Below, in pieces: positions 7,192 to 15,265 of a DNA stretch of 64,000 bases. Each line of letters starts with the position of its first letter. Position 1 is the stretch's first letter. Both the position numbers and the translations under genes were made by a program. This DNA comes from JBDHTS01 sp044221445 (GTDB lineage Bacteria > Pseudomonadota > Alphaproteobacteria > Micavibrionales > Micavibrionaceae), in NCBI GenBank assembly GCA_044221445.1, contig JBGAPF010000007.1:1-64000 (forward strand). The letters run 5' to 3'. A model generated the notes under the pieces. That model worked only from the letters and a program-made list of their open reading frames with translations, was not told the DNA's origin and searched no databases.

Positions 7192-8640
7192 TTATTTATA
7201 ACAAACTTCCTTCGCCGCATGAACGATCTCATCCACCTGCGGCAGGGCCAGCGCCTCAAGCCTGGCGGCATAGGGCAACGGCACGTCGGCGGCGCAGACG
7301 CGCTTCACGGGCGCGTCAAGATAATCGAAGGCATGTTCCATGCACAGGGCGGCGATCTCCGAACCGATGCCCGCGAACGGCCAGCTTTCCTCGACGCTGA
7401 CGATCCGGTTGGTTTTCTTGACGCTCTCAATGATCGTGTAGCGGTCCAGCGGGCGGATGGTACGAAGGTTGATGACTTCCGCGCTGATCCCCTGCTCCGC
7501 CAGTTTCTCGGCGGCCTGCAATGCCTTGCCGACCATGATCGAATAGGCGACCAGGGTTACGTCGGCGCCTTCGCGTTCTATTTTTGCCCGGCCGATCGGG
7601 ATAATGAAATCTTCATCCGTCGGAACGGCGAAGGTCTGGCCGTAGAGCATTTCGTTTTCAAGTATCACGACCGGGTTGGGGTCGCGGATCGCAGCCTTCA
7701 TCAAGCCTTTGGCGTCCGCCGCCGACCATGGCGCCACGACTTTCAGGCCGGGAATATGCGCGTACCAGCTGGCGTAATCCTGGCTGTGCTGCGCGCCCAC
7801 CCGCGCCGCCGCGCCGTTCGGACCGCGAAACACGATGGGGCACCCCAGCTTTCCGCCCGCCATATAGAGCGTTTTAGCGGCGGAGTTGATGATGTGGTCG
7901 ATGGCCTGCATCGCGAAGTTCATGGTCATGAATTCGACGATTGGTTTCAGCCCGTTCATCGCCGCGCCGACGGCAAGACCTGCAAAGCCGTGCTCCGTGA
8001 TCGGCGTATCGATGACGCGCTTCGGCCCGAATTCGTCCAGAAGCCCCTGGGACACTTTGTAGGCCCCGTTATATTCCGCGACTTCCTCGCCGATCAGGAA
8101 AACGTTTTCATCGCGGCGCATTTCTTCCGCCATCGCGTCGCGCAATGCTTCCCGGACAGTCTGATCTTTCGGATGCTCAAGAAACGCGGCTTCGTTGAAT
8201 TTGGGCGGTTCGATGACCTGACCCTGCGCATATAAAATATCGCGGTTTTCTATGGCTTTGCCTTCGTGCTGCTTTGCCTTCGGTGCGTCGCCTGCGGCCA
8301 GCGGTGCTTTTTTCTCTTCGTCATTTGTTTTCTGGCTGGCGGCCGGCTGCTCGCGGACCTTGTCCTGTGCCTTGGCGTCGATAGCCCCGGCACTTTCGCC
8401 TTCCTCCAGAAGAACGGCGATCGGCGTGTTGACCGCCACATTTTCCGTGCCTTCGGCGATCAGGATTTTGCCAAGCGTTCCTTCATCGACGGCCTCGACT
8501 TCCATCGTGGCCTTATCGGTTTCGATCTCGGCGATCACCTCGCCGGCTTTGACCTTGTCACCTTCCTTCTTCACCCACCGGGCAAGCTTGCCTTCGGTCA
8601 TGGTCGGTGAAAGGGCTGGCATTAAAACTTCAGTTGGCAT
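7192..8640 (-). CDS. pdhB: Pyruvate dehydrogenase E1 beta subunit with N-terminal lipoyl domain
   Basis: With PdhA this subunit decarboxylates pyruvate using thiamine diphosphate. The 482 residues begin with a lipoyl domain (1-85, ETDKATMEVEA), then an Ala/Lys-rich linker (about 90-150) and the transketolase-like E1-beta body (REALRDAMAEEMRRDENVF onward). Fusion of a lipoyl domain to E1-beta is a known feature of alphaproteobacterial complexes. The lipoyl domain is nearly identical to that of pdhC in the same operon. An AGAGG site precedes the ATG. The pdhA stop lies 34 bases upstream. Confidence 0.95.
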   Translation of the reverse strand: MPTEVLMPALSPTMTEGKLARWVKKEGDKVKAGEVIAEIETDKATMEVEAVDEGTLGKILIAEGTENVAVNTPIAVLLEEGESAGAIDAKAQDKVREQPAASQKTNDEEKKAPLAAGDAPKAKQHEGKAIENRDILYAQGQVIEPPKFNEAAFLEHPKDQTVREALRDAMAEEMRRDENVFLIGEEVAEYNGAYKVSQGLLDEFGPKRVIDTPITEHGFAGLAVGAAMNGLKPIVEFMTMNFAMQAIDHIINSAAKTLYMAGGKLGCPIVFRGPNGAAARVGAQHSQDYASWYAHIPGLKVVAPWSAADAKGLMKAAIRDPNPVVILENEMLYGQTFAVPTDEDFIIPIGRAKIEREGADVTLVAYSIMVGKALQAAEKLAEQGISAEVINLRTIRPLDRYTIIESVKKTNRIVSVEESWPFAGIGSEIAALCMEHAFDYLDAPVKRVCAADVPLPYAARLEALALPQVDEIVHAAKEVCYK

Positions 8641-8674
8641 TTTTTCCTCTTTTGCTCTGCACGCCAGAGACGGC

Positions 8675-9712
8675 TTATTCCTGGGTCGGAATCAATACAT
8701 CCGTCCACAGCTCGCTTTTATCCAGTTCCGGCGACTCCTGCGCGAACGCGGCCGCTTCGGCGACAATATCCTTGATCTCTTTCTCAATGGCTTTCAGGTC
8801 GTCTTCCCTGATGTCCGTTTCTTCAAGGATCATGCGGCGAATGCGGTCTATCGGGTCTTTCTCGTCCTTATAGGTCGCGACCTCTTCCTTGCTGCGGTAT
8901 TTGGCTGGATCGGACATCGAATGGCCGCGATAGCGGTAGGTCATGACTTCCAGCAGATAGGGTCCGTTGCCGCCGCGGATATAATCGACGGCCTGGCGCG
9001 CGGCGTTGCGGACCGTAAAGACGTCCATCCCGTCGACGCGCTCCCCCGGAATGCCATAAGCCTCGCCCCGGCGATACAGATCGCCCGCGGCGTGGCGCGG
9101 CACGGACGTGCCCATCGCATACTGGTTGTTTTCGATCACGTAAAGAATCGGCAGCTTCCAGAGAGCCGCCATATTGAAGCATTCATAGACCTGGCCCTGG
9201 TTGCTGGCGCCGTCGCCCATATAGGCGACCGCAATGCCCCCGTCCTCTTTATATTTATGAGAAAAGCCGAGGCCGGTCCCGATGCCCGTCGATGCGCCGA
9301 CGATCCCGTGCCCGCCGAAGAAATTCTTTTCCAGGCTGAACATGTGCATGGAACCGCCCTTGCCCCGGCTGTATCCGCCCTCACGCCCGGTCAGTTCCGC
9401 CATGATGCCTTTCGGATCCATACCGCAGGCCAGCATGTGCGCATGGTCACGATAGGCGGTCACGACGCTGTCCTGTTCCTGCTGCACCGACTGGATGCCG
9501 GTGACAACCGCTTCCTGGCCGATATACAGGTGGCAGAAGCCGCCGATCAGTCCCATGCCATACAGCTGGCCGGCCTTTTCCTCGAAGCGGCGGATCAGGA
9601 GCATTTCCCGGTAGAACCGCTTCATCTCGTCCGCCGAAGGTTCCGGCTGGCTGTTCGAGATCGTCGTCAAATGGGGTTTATTGCTGCTCGAAGTCTTCTT
9701 CGGGGCTGCCAC
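8675..9712 (-). CDS. pdhA: Pyruvate dehydrogenase E1 alpha subunit
   Basis: This is the thiamine-diphosphate-binding half of the E1 heterotetramer. In the 345-residue protein the ThDP motif reads GDGASNQGQVYECFNMAAL and ends in ENNQYAMG, and the phosphorylation-loop region YRYRGHSMSDPAKYR is typical of E1-alpha. The start is a GTG at 9712 with a strong GGAGG ribosome site about 7 bases upstream. It is the first gene of the pdhA-pdhB-(small gene)-pdhC operon and follows an FtsB-like gene, a common alphaproteobacterial arrangement. Confidence 0.95.
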   Translation of the reverse strand: MAAPKKTSSSNKPHLTTISNSQPEPSADEMKRFYREMLLIRRFEEKAGQLYGMGLIGGFCHLYIGQEAVVTGIQSVQQEQDSVVTAYRDHAHMLACGMDPKGIMAELTGREGGYSRGKGGSMHMFSLEKNFFGGHGIVGASTGIGTGLGFSHKYKEDGGIAVAYMGDGASNQGQVYECFNMAALWKLPILYVIENNQYAMGTSVPRHAAGDLYRRGEAYGIPGERVDGMDVFTVRNAARQAVDYIRGGNGPYLLEVMTYRYRGHSMSDPAKYRSKEEVATYKDEKDPIDRIRRMILEETDIREDDLKAIEKEIKDIVAEAAAFAQESPELDKSELWTDVLIPTQE

Positions 9713-9823
9713 GGATATCCTCCGGCCTTAAAGGCATGAATGTTCGGTTATCCTGCTACACTATTCCATCTCGCAAATCCAGCGCAAAGAGATAGCTTGC
9801 TGCACCGCAACATACGGATTTTC

Positions 9824-10135
9824 TTACTGTTTCAGGATAATCGTCTCGGTGGGATAATTGAAGCCGAGGACGGTTCGCGCCCGCTCTTCCAGCATATCGG
9901 GATCAAGCGATCCGGGGCGCAGGCGGACGACGTTGCTTTCAAGCCCCGCCCTTTGCGATTCAAGTCCGGCGACTTCGGTCTGCAGCGTGTCGATCTTGGA
10001 ATCCAGCATCATCAGGCGAAAGGAACTGCGTTCGCCCAGCAACGCATGCCACATGAAATACACGCTCAGGCACGCGCAAATGATCGCCGTGAAATTATGG
10101 CGGATGGTATAGCGCTGCGCGATCAGTTTCTTCAT
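9824..10135 (-). CDS. FtsB/DivIC-family septum formation initiator
   Basis: This 103-residue protein has the FtsB/DivIC layout. A short cytoplasmic N-terminus and one membrane segment (about 15-33, FTAIICACLSVYFMWHALLG) are followed by a periplasmic coiled coil (LDSKIDTLQTEVAGLESQR) and a C-terminal globular tail with the family-like pattern LEERARTVLGF. FtsB links the FtsQ/FtsL divisome complex to septal peptidoglycan synthesis. It lies between eno and pdhA on the same strand, its usual place in alphaproteobacteria. Overall confidence is high for the family, moderate for the exact orthologue. Confidence 0.85.
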   Translation of the reverse strand: MKKLIAQRYTIRHNFTAIICACLSVYFMWHALLGERSSFRLMMLDSKIDTLQTEVAGLESQRAGLESNVVRLRPGSLDPDMLEERARTVLGFNYPTETIILKQ

Positions 10136-10262
10136 AAAGCCAGAGAATCATAAGAAGAAGAACCGCGCAAGGTTAAAAACTCAACAGAGTCAGAGACTTA
10201 AGCGGAACATATAAAGAACGGAGGGATGTAAGCGATTCTAATTGCTAGAACTTTCTAATATT

Positions 10263-10298
10263 AAAAAAAATTCCCCCGCCAGGAAAGGCCGAGGGAAC
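10263..10298 (-). terminator. Rho-independent terminator of eno
   Basis: On the minus strand TTCCCTCGGCC pairs with GGCGGGGGAA around a TTTCCT loop and is followed by eight Ts (10270-10263). A run of Ts also follows on the plus strand, so the hairpin could work both ways. It lies 30 bases after the eno stop. Confidence 0.8.
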
Positions 10299-10327
10299 TT
10301 TTTTTCCAGTTATCCAGAACGTCTCGT

Positions 10328-11644
10328 TCAGGCCGCGTTTTTAGTCTTGGCCGCTTTCGCCGCAGGCTGCGCCCGCAAAATCGAAGCCCCGGCGAATTTC
10401 GCCTGGGGTCCCAGCAGTTCTTCAATGCGAATAAGCTGGTTGTACTTCGCGATCCGGTCGGAACGGGACAGCGAACCCGTCTTGATCTGGCCCGCGTTCG
10501 TCGCGACGGCCAGATCGGCAATCGTCGAGTCTTCCGTCTCACCGGAGCGGTGGGACAGGATGACGCCGTATCCTGCCTTCTGCGCCATTTCGATGGCTTC
10601 CAGCGTTTCGGTCAGCGTGCCGATCTGGTTTACTTTTACCAGGATGGCATTGGCCGCGCCCATGTCGATGCCCTGTTTCAGGCGCTTGGAATTGGTGACG
10701 AACAGATCGTCGCCGACCAGCTGGACTTTATCGCCAAGCGCTTTCGTCAGTGCGACCCACCCGTCCCAGTCGTCTTCGGCCATGCCGTCCTCGATGGAAA
10801 CGATGGGATAGGACGCGCAAAGCTCCTCATAAAATTTTACCATCTGCTCGGAGGTGAACGTCTTGCCTTCGCCTTCCATCACATATTTGCCGCCCTTGTA
10901 AAATTCGGTCGAGGCGCAATCGAGACCGAGCATGACATCGACGCCGGGTTTGTAACCGGCTTTCTCGATCGCCTTCATGATGAAATCGAGCGCATGGGTC
11001 GTGGAACTCAGCGCGGGCGCGAACCCGCCCTCGTCCCCGACATTGGTGTTCATTCCGGCCGCGGCCAGTTCCTTTTTCAAGGCATGGAAGATTTCCGCGC
11101 CGTAACGCAAGGCTTCGGAAAAGTCCGGCGCACCGACGGGCAGGATCATGAATTCCTGGAAATCGATGGGATTGTCGGCGTGCGCGCCGCCATTGATGAT
11201 GTTCATCATCGGCGTCGGCAACAGGTGCGCGAAACTGCCGCCGACATAGCGGTACAGCGGCACGTCCAGTTCATCGGCCATCGCTTTCGCAACGGCCATC
11301 GATACGCCCAGTATGGCGTTCGCGCCGAACTTGCTCTTGTTTTCGGTGCCATCGAGTTCGCACATCGTGCTGTCGATATGCATCTGTTCCTCGGCAGGGA
11401 GACCGCACAGCGCGCTGAACAATTCGTCATTCACGAAATCGACCGCTTTTGTGACGCCCTTGCCGCCGTAAACGGCCTTGTCTCCGTCGCGCAATTCCAC
11501 CGCTTCGTGCGCGCCTGTCGAAGCACCCGACGGCACCGCGGCGCGCCCCTTTGCCCCGCTTTCCAGAATCACATCAACTTCTACGGTGGGATTGCCCCGG
11601 CTGTCCAGGATCTGGCGGGCGGTGATGTCGATAATGGCGGTCAT
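10328..11644 (-). CDS. eno: Enolase (phosphopyruvate hydratase)
   Basis: Enolase interconverts 2-phosphoglycerate and phosphoenolpyruvate in glycolysis and gluconeogenesis. The 438-residue protein is full length, with the N-terminal RQILDSRGNPTVEVDV, the metal-binding SIEDGMAEDDWDGW and LVGDDLFVTN segments, and the C-terminal signature ILSHRSGETEDSTIADLAV. An AAGGAG ribosome site lies 10 bases before the ATG. A Lys/Ala-rich tail of about 10 residues extends beyond the usual end. It has its own terminator and upstream is separated from kdsA by the RTX protease gene. Confidence 0.97.
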   Translation of the reverse strand: MTAIIDITARQILDSRGNPTVEVDVILESGAKGRAAVPSGASTGAHEAVELRDGDKAVYGGKGVTKAVDFVNDELFSALCGLPAEEQMHIDSTMCELDGTENKSKFGANAILGVSMAVAKAMADELDVPLYRYVGGSFAHLLPTPMMNIINGGAHADNPIDFQEFMILPVGAPDFSEALRYGAEIFHALKKELAAAGMNTNVGDEGGFAPALSSTTHALDFIMKAIEKAGYKPGVDVMLGLDCASTEFYKGGKYVMEGEGKTFTSEQMVKFYEELCASYPIVSIEDGMAEDDWDGWVALTKALGDKVQLVGDDLFVTNSKRLKQGIDMGAANAILVKVNQIGTLTETLEAIEMAQKAGYGVILSHRSGETEDSTIADLAVATNAGQIKTGSLSRSDRIAKYNQLIRIEELLGPQAKFAGASILRAQPAAKAAKTKNAA

Positions 11645-11737
11645 GGCTCATGTCTCCTTATGAAATACGAGACTGTTTTATATGACCGCCATGCCGCGGG
11701 AAAGAACAAATTGATGACAGGCTGCAGGATTGGAAGC

Positions 11738-14194
11738 TTAAATATGCTGGATTTGCTGATCCACGATCAAAATGCCGCTGTCGAAAAGCATCTGAGCGGA
11801 TTTGGACGCCAGTAATTTTCCATAAACTGAAAAAGCCTGCGTAAAATCCGTTCCTGCCCCGTCCTGGTTGATGGAAACAATCGTCTGATTGCTGGAGGAC
11901 GTCAGCCTGACGAAGCTGGCGATTTCGTCTTCAGGCTCGTATCCGGTCAGCAGTTCGGTAATATTCAGCTTGTCCTCCAGGGCGAAATCCTTGACCGTGT
12001 CCACGCCATCCAGCGACGTAAAAACGAACTGGTCGGACCCGGCCCCGCCTGTCAGGACATCGCTGCCCGCCCCACCGATCAGATAATCGTTTCCGTCGTC
12101 ACCATACAGCCCGTCATTGCCGCCGTCGCCGCTCAGCCTGTCGCTGCCGTCGCCGCCCCTGATCGTATCGTTGCCCTCGCCACCCGAGAAAGCGTCATTG
12201 CCCGCGTCCCCGACCATGGCGTCGTCTCCGTCTTCTCCATACAGCGAGTCGTTGCCCTCTCCGCCATACATGGCGTCTTTTGAGGCCCCGCCGTAAAGTT
12301 TGTCGTTGCCGGAATCGCCGAACAGACTGTCAGAATCCGCTCCGCCGTAAATTTTATCGCTGTCGATACCGCCGTAAATCTTGTCGGCTCCGGCATCCCC
12401 ATACAGGATATCGCTGCCTTCGTTACCGTAAAGCCTGTCCGCCCCGCGGCCCCCATGGATCGTATTGCCGCTGGCATTGCCGGTCAGTAAGTCATTACCG
12501 TCCCCGGCAAAGATATTTTCGATTTTTCCCAAAGTCTGCGCAAAGGTCACCGCCTGCCCGGCAATGACGCCTTTACCGGCGGCCAGGTCGATAGTCAGGT
12601 TCCCTGTAACGGCCGCCGCGTTGATCGTATCGGTCCCGCCGTTCGATTCAGTAATGACGCTTCTTTGGGCCAGTGCCGCCCCGCCGAACGATGCAAACTC
12701 ATCGGTGAAAACATAGAGATTGTTTGCGGACGGCGCGTTGCCCATGAACGAGAGGCCCCAGCTGTTCAACAGGCCAGAATCACCGCTTGCGATATCTTCG
12801 ATTTTCAGCGTCCATGTCCCCAGACTGTTTTCGCCCCAGCTGGCATTGCTCATAAATTCGAAATCGATGCCGGCGACGCCGTAAATACCCTTGAACGAAC
12901 CGTTGGAAACATGATCGGCCAGAATGCTTTCCGTCCCTTCCGGACTGATCAGCGTTACAATTAGATCGCCCGCCCAGCTATGGGCGATATCCAGCGTGAC
13001 GAGAATATGCTCTATACTGACGCTCTGGGCGACCGCCATCGTCGTCGTGACAGTGCCGGTTTCCGGGATCGCCAGCGCCGGATAGGACGTTGCCGTGCTG
13101 AGCGTCGTCATATTCGCGGATGTCTGTACGGCGGTCCAGCTTTCGGCCAGGCGGATCGCCGTATATGCGTCCGCCGCGCCAAAGCCGTAATCATGGTTGA
13201 AATGCAGGCCGCCGCCATTCCAGTTGCCGGCGCCGTTAAACTGCCAGCCGCCACTGGCGGCGTCGTTCTGCCTGGAAGAATAAGCGAGAATTTCCTGGAC
13301 GTCGCGCCAGCCCAGATTGGGATTGGCCTCCAGCATCAGGCCAATCAGGCCGCTGATGACCGGCGCCGCCGCCGACGTGCCGCTGAAACTGACGTAATCG
13401 CCGGAGACATAGCCATCGGCTCCGGTCCTGTCGATCGTATAATTTCCGCTCCCCGCCGTTGAAACGAGCAAGGCGGAACCCGGATTGCTGAAAGACGCGT
13501 ATTCGCCGGTCTGCGTGATCGCGCCAACGGCGATCGCGTAAGGCGAGGCATTCAGATTGTGATAGTTGACGCTGTCGCCCGCGGCGCGGGAATTGCCCGC
13601 CGCAAAGACCATGGAAGTGCCCAGCCCTGCGCGACCGTCATCGGCAAGGCCGCGCATGGCATTTTCGATGGCGTAGAATCCCGTTCCGTTGTTCACGTCG
13701 TCGCCGAACGGAGAGGTAAACCCCCAGCTGTTATTGACCACGTCCGCGCCGCCGTCCTGGATGCGGTAAAAAGCCTCCTCCACATCGGCCAGGCTCGTAT
13801 TGCCATCGAACCCTATACGCACCCCGAAGCCGGACGCGTCGAATGCGACACCTGTCATACCGAAGCCGTTGTCGTCGGCGATCATTGTGCCCAGTACAGC
13901 CGTGCCGTGGTTATTACCGGCTGCGGGCGCGGCATCGGGGGTGCCGTTCAGGATATTCCAGTCGAGGTCGGTCCGGTAGTTCGCCGACAGTTCAGGATGC
14001 GTATATTGAAAACCGTCATCGATGGCCGAAAGAATGACGCCCGTACCCGTATAATCGTTCCAGACCCTGTCGGCACGCAGTCCCCATTCGCCTGTCAGCT
14101 GCCACTGCGACATGGTGTAATAATCCGAAGGTATACCCTTCGTCTGCCTGTCTGCCCTGGTATCGATCCCGCCGGTATCCATATGCGCCCTCAA
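11738..14194 (-). CDS. Secreted kexin-like subtilase with P domain and RTX repeats
   Basis: This 818-residue extracellular serine protease has three parts. The S8 catalytic domain (about 25-350) carries Asp59 (SAIDDGF), His96 (NNHGTAVLG), the oxyanion Asn201 (FAAGNS) and Ser274 (SGTSAAAPV); the DDG motif is typical of the kexin/furin branch. A proprotein-convertase P domain follows (about 372-486, SHSWAGD-like IAHSWAGDLIVTLISP). About ten GGxGxDxLxG calcium-binding RTX nonapeptides (about 570-720) and a C-terminal secretion region end it. There is no Sec signal peptide or prodomain, which with the RTX repeats points to type I secretion. No ABC exporter is in the window. It sits between eno and kdsA, normally close neighbours, suggesting an accessory insertion. 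Confidence 0.9.
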   Translation of the reverse strand: MRAHMDTGGIDTRADRQTKGIPSDYYTMSQWQLTGEWGLRADRVWNDYTGTGVILSAIDDGFQYTHPELSANYRTDLDWNILNGTPDAAPAAGNNHGTAVLGTMIADDNGFGMTGVAFDASGFGVRIGFDGNTSLADVEEAFYRIQDGGADVVNNSWGFTSPFGDDVNNGTGFYAIENAMRGLADDGRAGLGTSMVFAAGNSRAAGDSVNYHNLNASPYAIAVGAITQTGEYASFSNPGSALLVSTAGSGNYTIDRTGADGYVSGDYVSFSGTSAAAPVISGLIGLMLEANPNLGWRDVQEILAYSSRQNDAASGGWQFNGAGNWNGGGLHFNHDYGFGAADAYTAIRLAESWTAVQTSANMTTLSTATSYPALAIPETGTVTTTMAVAQSVSIEHILVTLDIAHSWAGDLIVTLISPEGTESILADHVSNGSFKGIYGVAGIDFEFMSNASWGENSLGTWTLKIEDIASGDSGLLNSWGLSFMGNAPSANNLYVFTDEFASFGGAALAQRSVITESNGGTDTINAAAVTGNLTIDLAAGKGVIAGQAVTFAQTLGKIENIFAGDGNDLLTGNASGNTIHGGRGADRLYGNEGSDILYGDAGADKIYGGIDSDKIYGGADSDSLFGDSGNDKLYGGASKDAMYGGEGNDSLYGEDGDDAMVGDAGNDAFSGGEGNDTIRGGDGSDRLSGDGGNDGLYGDDGNDYLIGGAGSDVLTGGAGSDQFVFTSLDGVDTVKDFALEDKLNITELLTGYEPEDEIASFVRLTSSSNQTIVSINQDGAGTDFTQAFSVYGKLLASKSAQMLFDSGILIVDQQIQHI

Positions 14195-14271
14195 TAAAAT
14201 AGTGGCCGTTGCTGACGATTTAACGACGGAAAGATTAACGAGATGCTTCGATTAAGCGCAGAAAAGCGGAT

Positions 14272-15126
14272 TTATTTTTTAACGATGCGGTCTATTTCTA
14301 TAATAGGCCGCAAAACATTTTCCAGATCGTCAAGCCTTACCATATTCGGCCCGTCCGAAGGCGCATGATCGGGATCGTCATGCACTTCCATGAACAAAGC
14401 CGCCACGCATCCCGTCGCTATTGCAGCGCGGGCGACGTAAGGAACCATGGCGCGATCCCCGCCGGTGCTGGCCCCTTTTCCGCCGGGCTGCTGCACCGAA
14501 TGGGTGGCGTCGAATACGACGGGATAGCCTGTCTCCGCCATTTGCGGCAAAGCGCGCATGTCATTGACCAGCGTGTTGTAGCCAAAAGTCACACCCCGTT
14601 CGCACAGCATGATGTTTTCATTGCCTGTGCTGGCGATCTTTGCCGCGACGTTTTTCATGTCCCACGGCGCCAGGAACTGACCTTTCTTGACGTTAATAGC
14701 CTTGCCCGTTCCCCCGGCCGCGAGCAGAAGATCGGTCTGGCGGCACAAAAAGGCGGGGATTTGCAGCACGTCGACGGCGTCCGCGGCGGCTGTGCATTGT
14801 TCCGGCGTATGGACATCGGTCACGACCGGGACGCCGAACTGTTTTTTAACGTCGTGAAAAACTTTAAGAGAGGCGTCGAGGCCCATGCCTCGTTCCGCCT
14901 TTACCGACGTGCGGTTCGCCTTGTCGAACGAACTTTTATAGATCAGCCCAATCCCCAGGCAATCCGTGACCGTCTTGATGGCCTCGCACATTTTAAAGGC
15001 ATGGTCCCGCGATTCGAGGACGCAGGGACCGGCCATCAGAACAAAAGGCCGGTCATTGGCAATTTTCAGGGACTGTACTTCGACGATTTTCATTGTTTTA
15101 CGCTTTGCCGTATTCAGTGGGTGCAT
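14272..15126 (-). CDS. kdsA: 3-deoxy-D-manno-octulosonate 8-phosphate synthase
   Basis: KdsA condenses phosphoenolpyruvate with arabinose 5-phosphate to make KDO-8-phosphate, the precursor of the inner-core sugar of lipopolysaccharide. The 284-residue TIM-barrel shows FVLMAGPCVLES, the FDKANRTS segment, PVVTDVHTPEQ and the FDATHSVQQPGG motif of the family. Two starts are possible: ATG at 15126, with GAGGA almost touching it, or an internal ATG at 15093 (MKIVEVQSLKIAN) that fits the family N-terminus better but has no clear ribosome site. It implies a Gram-negative with KDO-containing LPS. Confidence 0.95.
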   Translation of the reverse strand: MHPLNTAKRKTMKIVEVQSLKIANDRPFVLMAGPCVLESRDHAFKMCEAIKTVTDCLGIGLIYKSSFDKANRTSVKAERGMGLDASLKVFHDVKKQFGVPVVTDVHTPEQCTAAADAVDVLQIPAFLCRQTDLLLAAGGTGKAINVKKGQFLAPWDMKNVAAKIASTGNENIMLCERGVTFGYNTLVNDMRALPQMAETGYPVVFDATHSVQQPGGKGASTGGDRAMVPYVARAAIATGCVAALFMEVHDDPDHAPSDGPNMVRLDDLENVLRPIIEIDRIVKK

Positions 15127-15265
15127 TCCTCAACGAATAAACAGATGACAGAAAGCCGCCGACAAGACCAATCCTTTTGTTTATACATGTCCTGCGTGAA
15201 GGGGTGAAACGGTTTTACGCCACCTTTTCCTTTTGTTTTTATTTATATTATGTAATGTTCATGTC

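Noticed and set aside
8252..9739. A 495-residue frame opposite pdhB and pdhA
   Set aside because: It is antisense to two certain genes and has no protein-family motif.
11990..12480. Dense repeated DNA that might suggest a CRISPR array or tandem satellite
   Set aside because: The repeats are imperfect, have a 27-base period and encode RTX nonapeptides in frame within the protease gene. There are no identical repeats with unique spacers.
15233..15265. N-terminal extension of the amine oxidase from TTG
   Set aside because: The extra residues precede the Rossmann motif without family precedent, and an ATG at 15266 is available.
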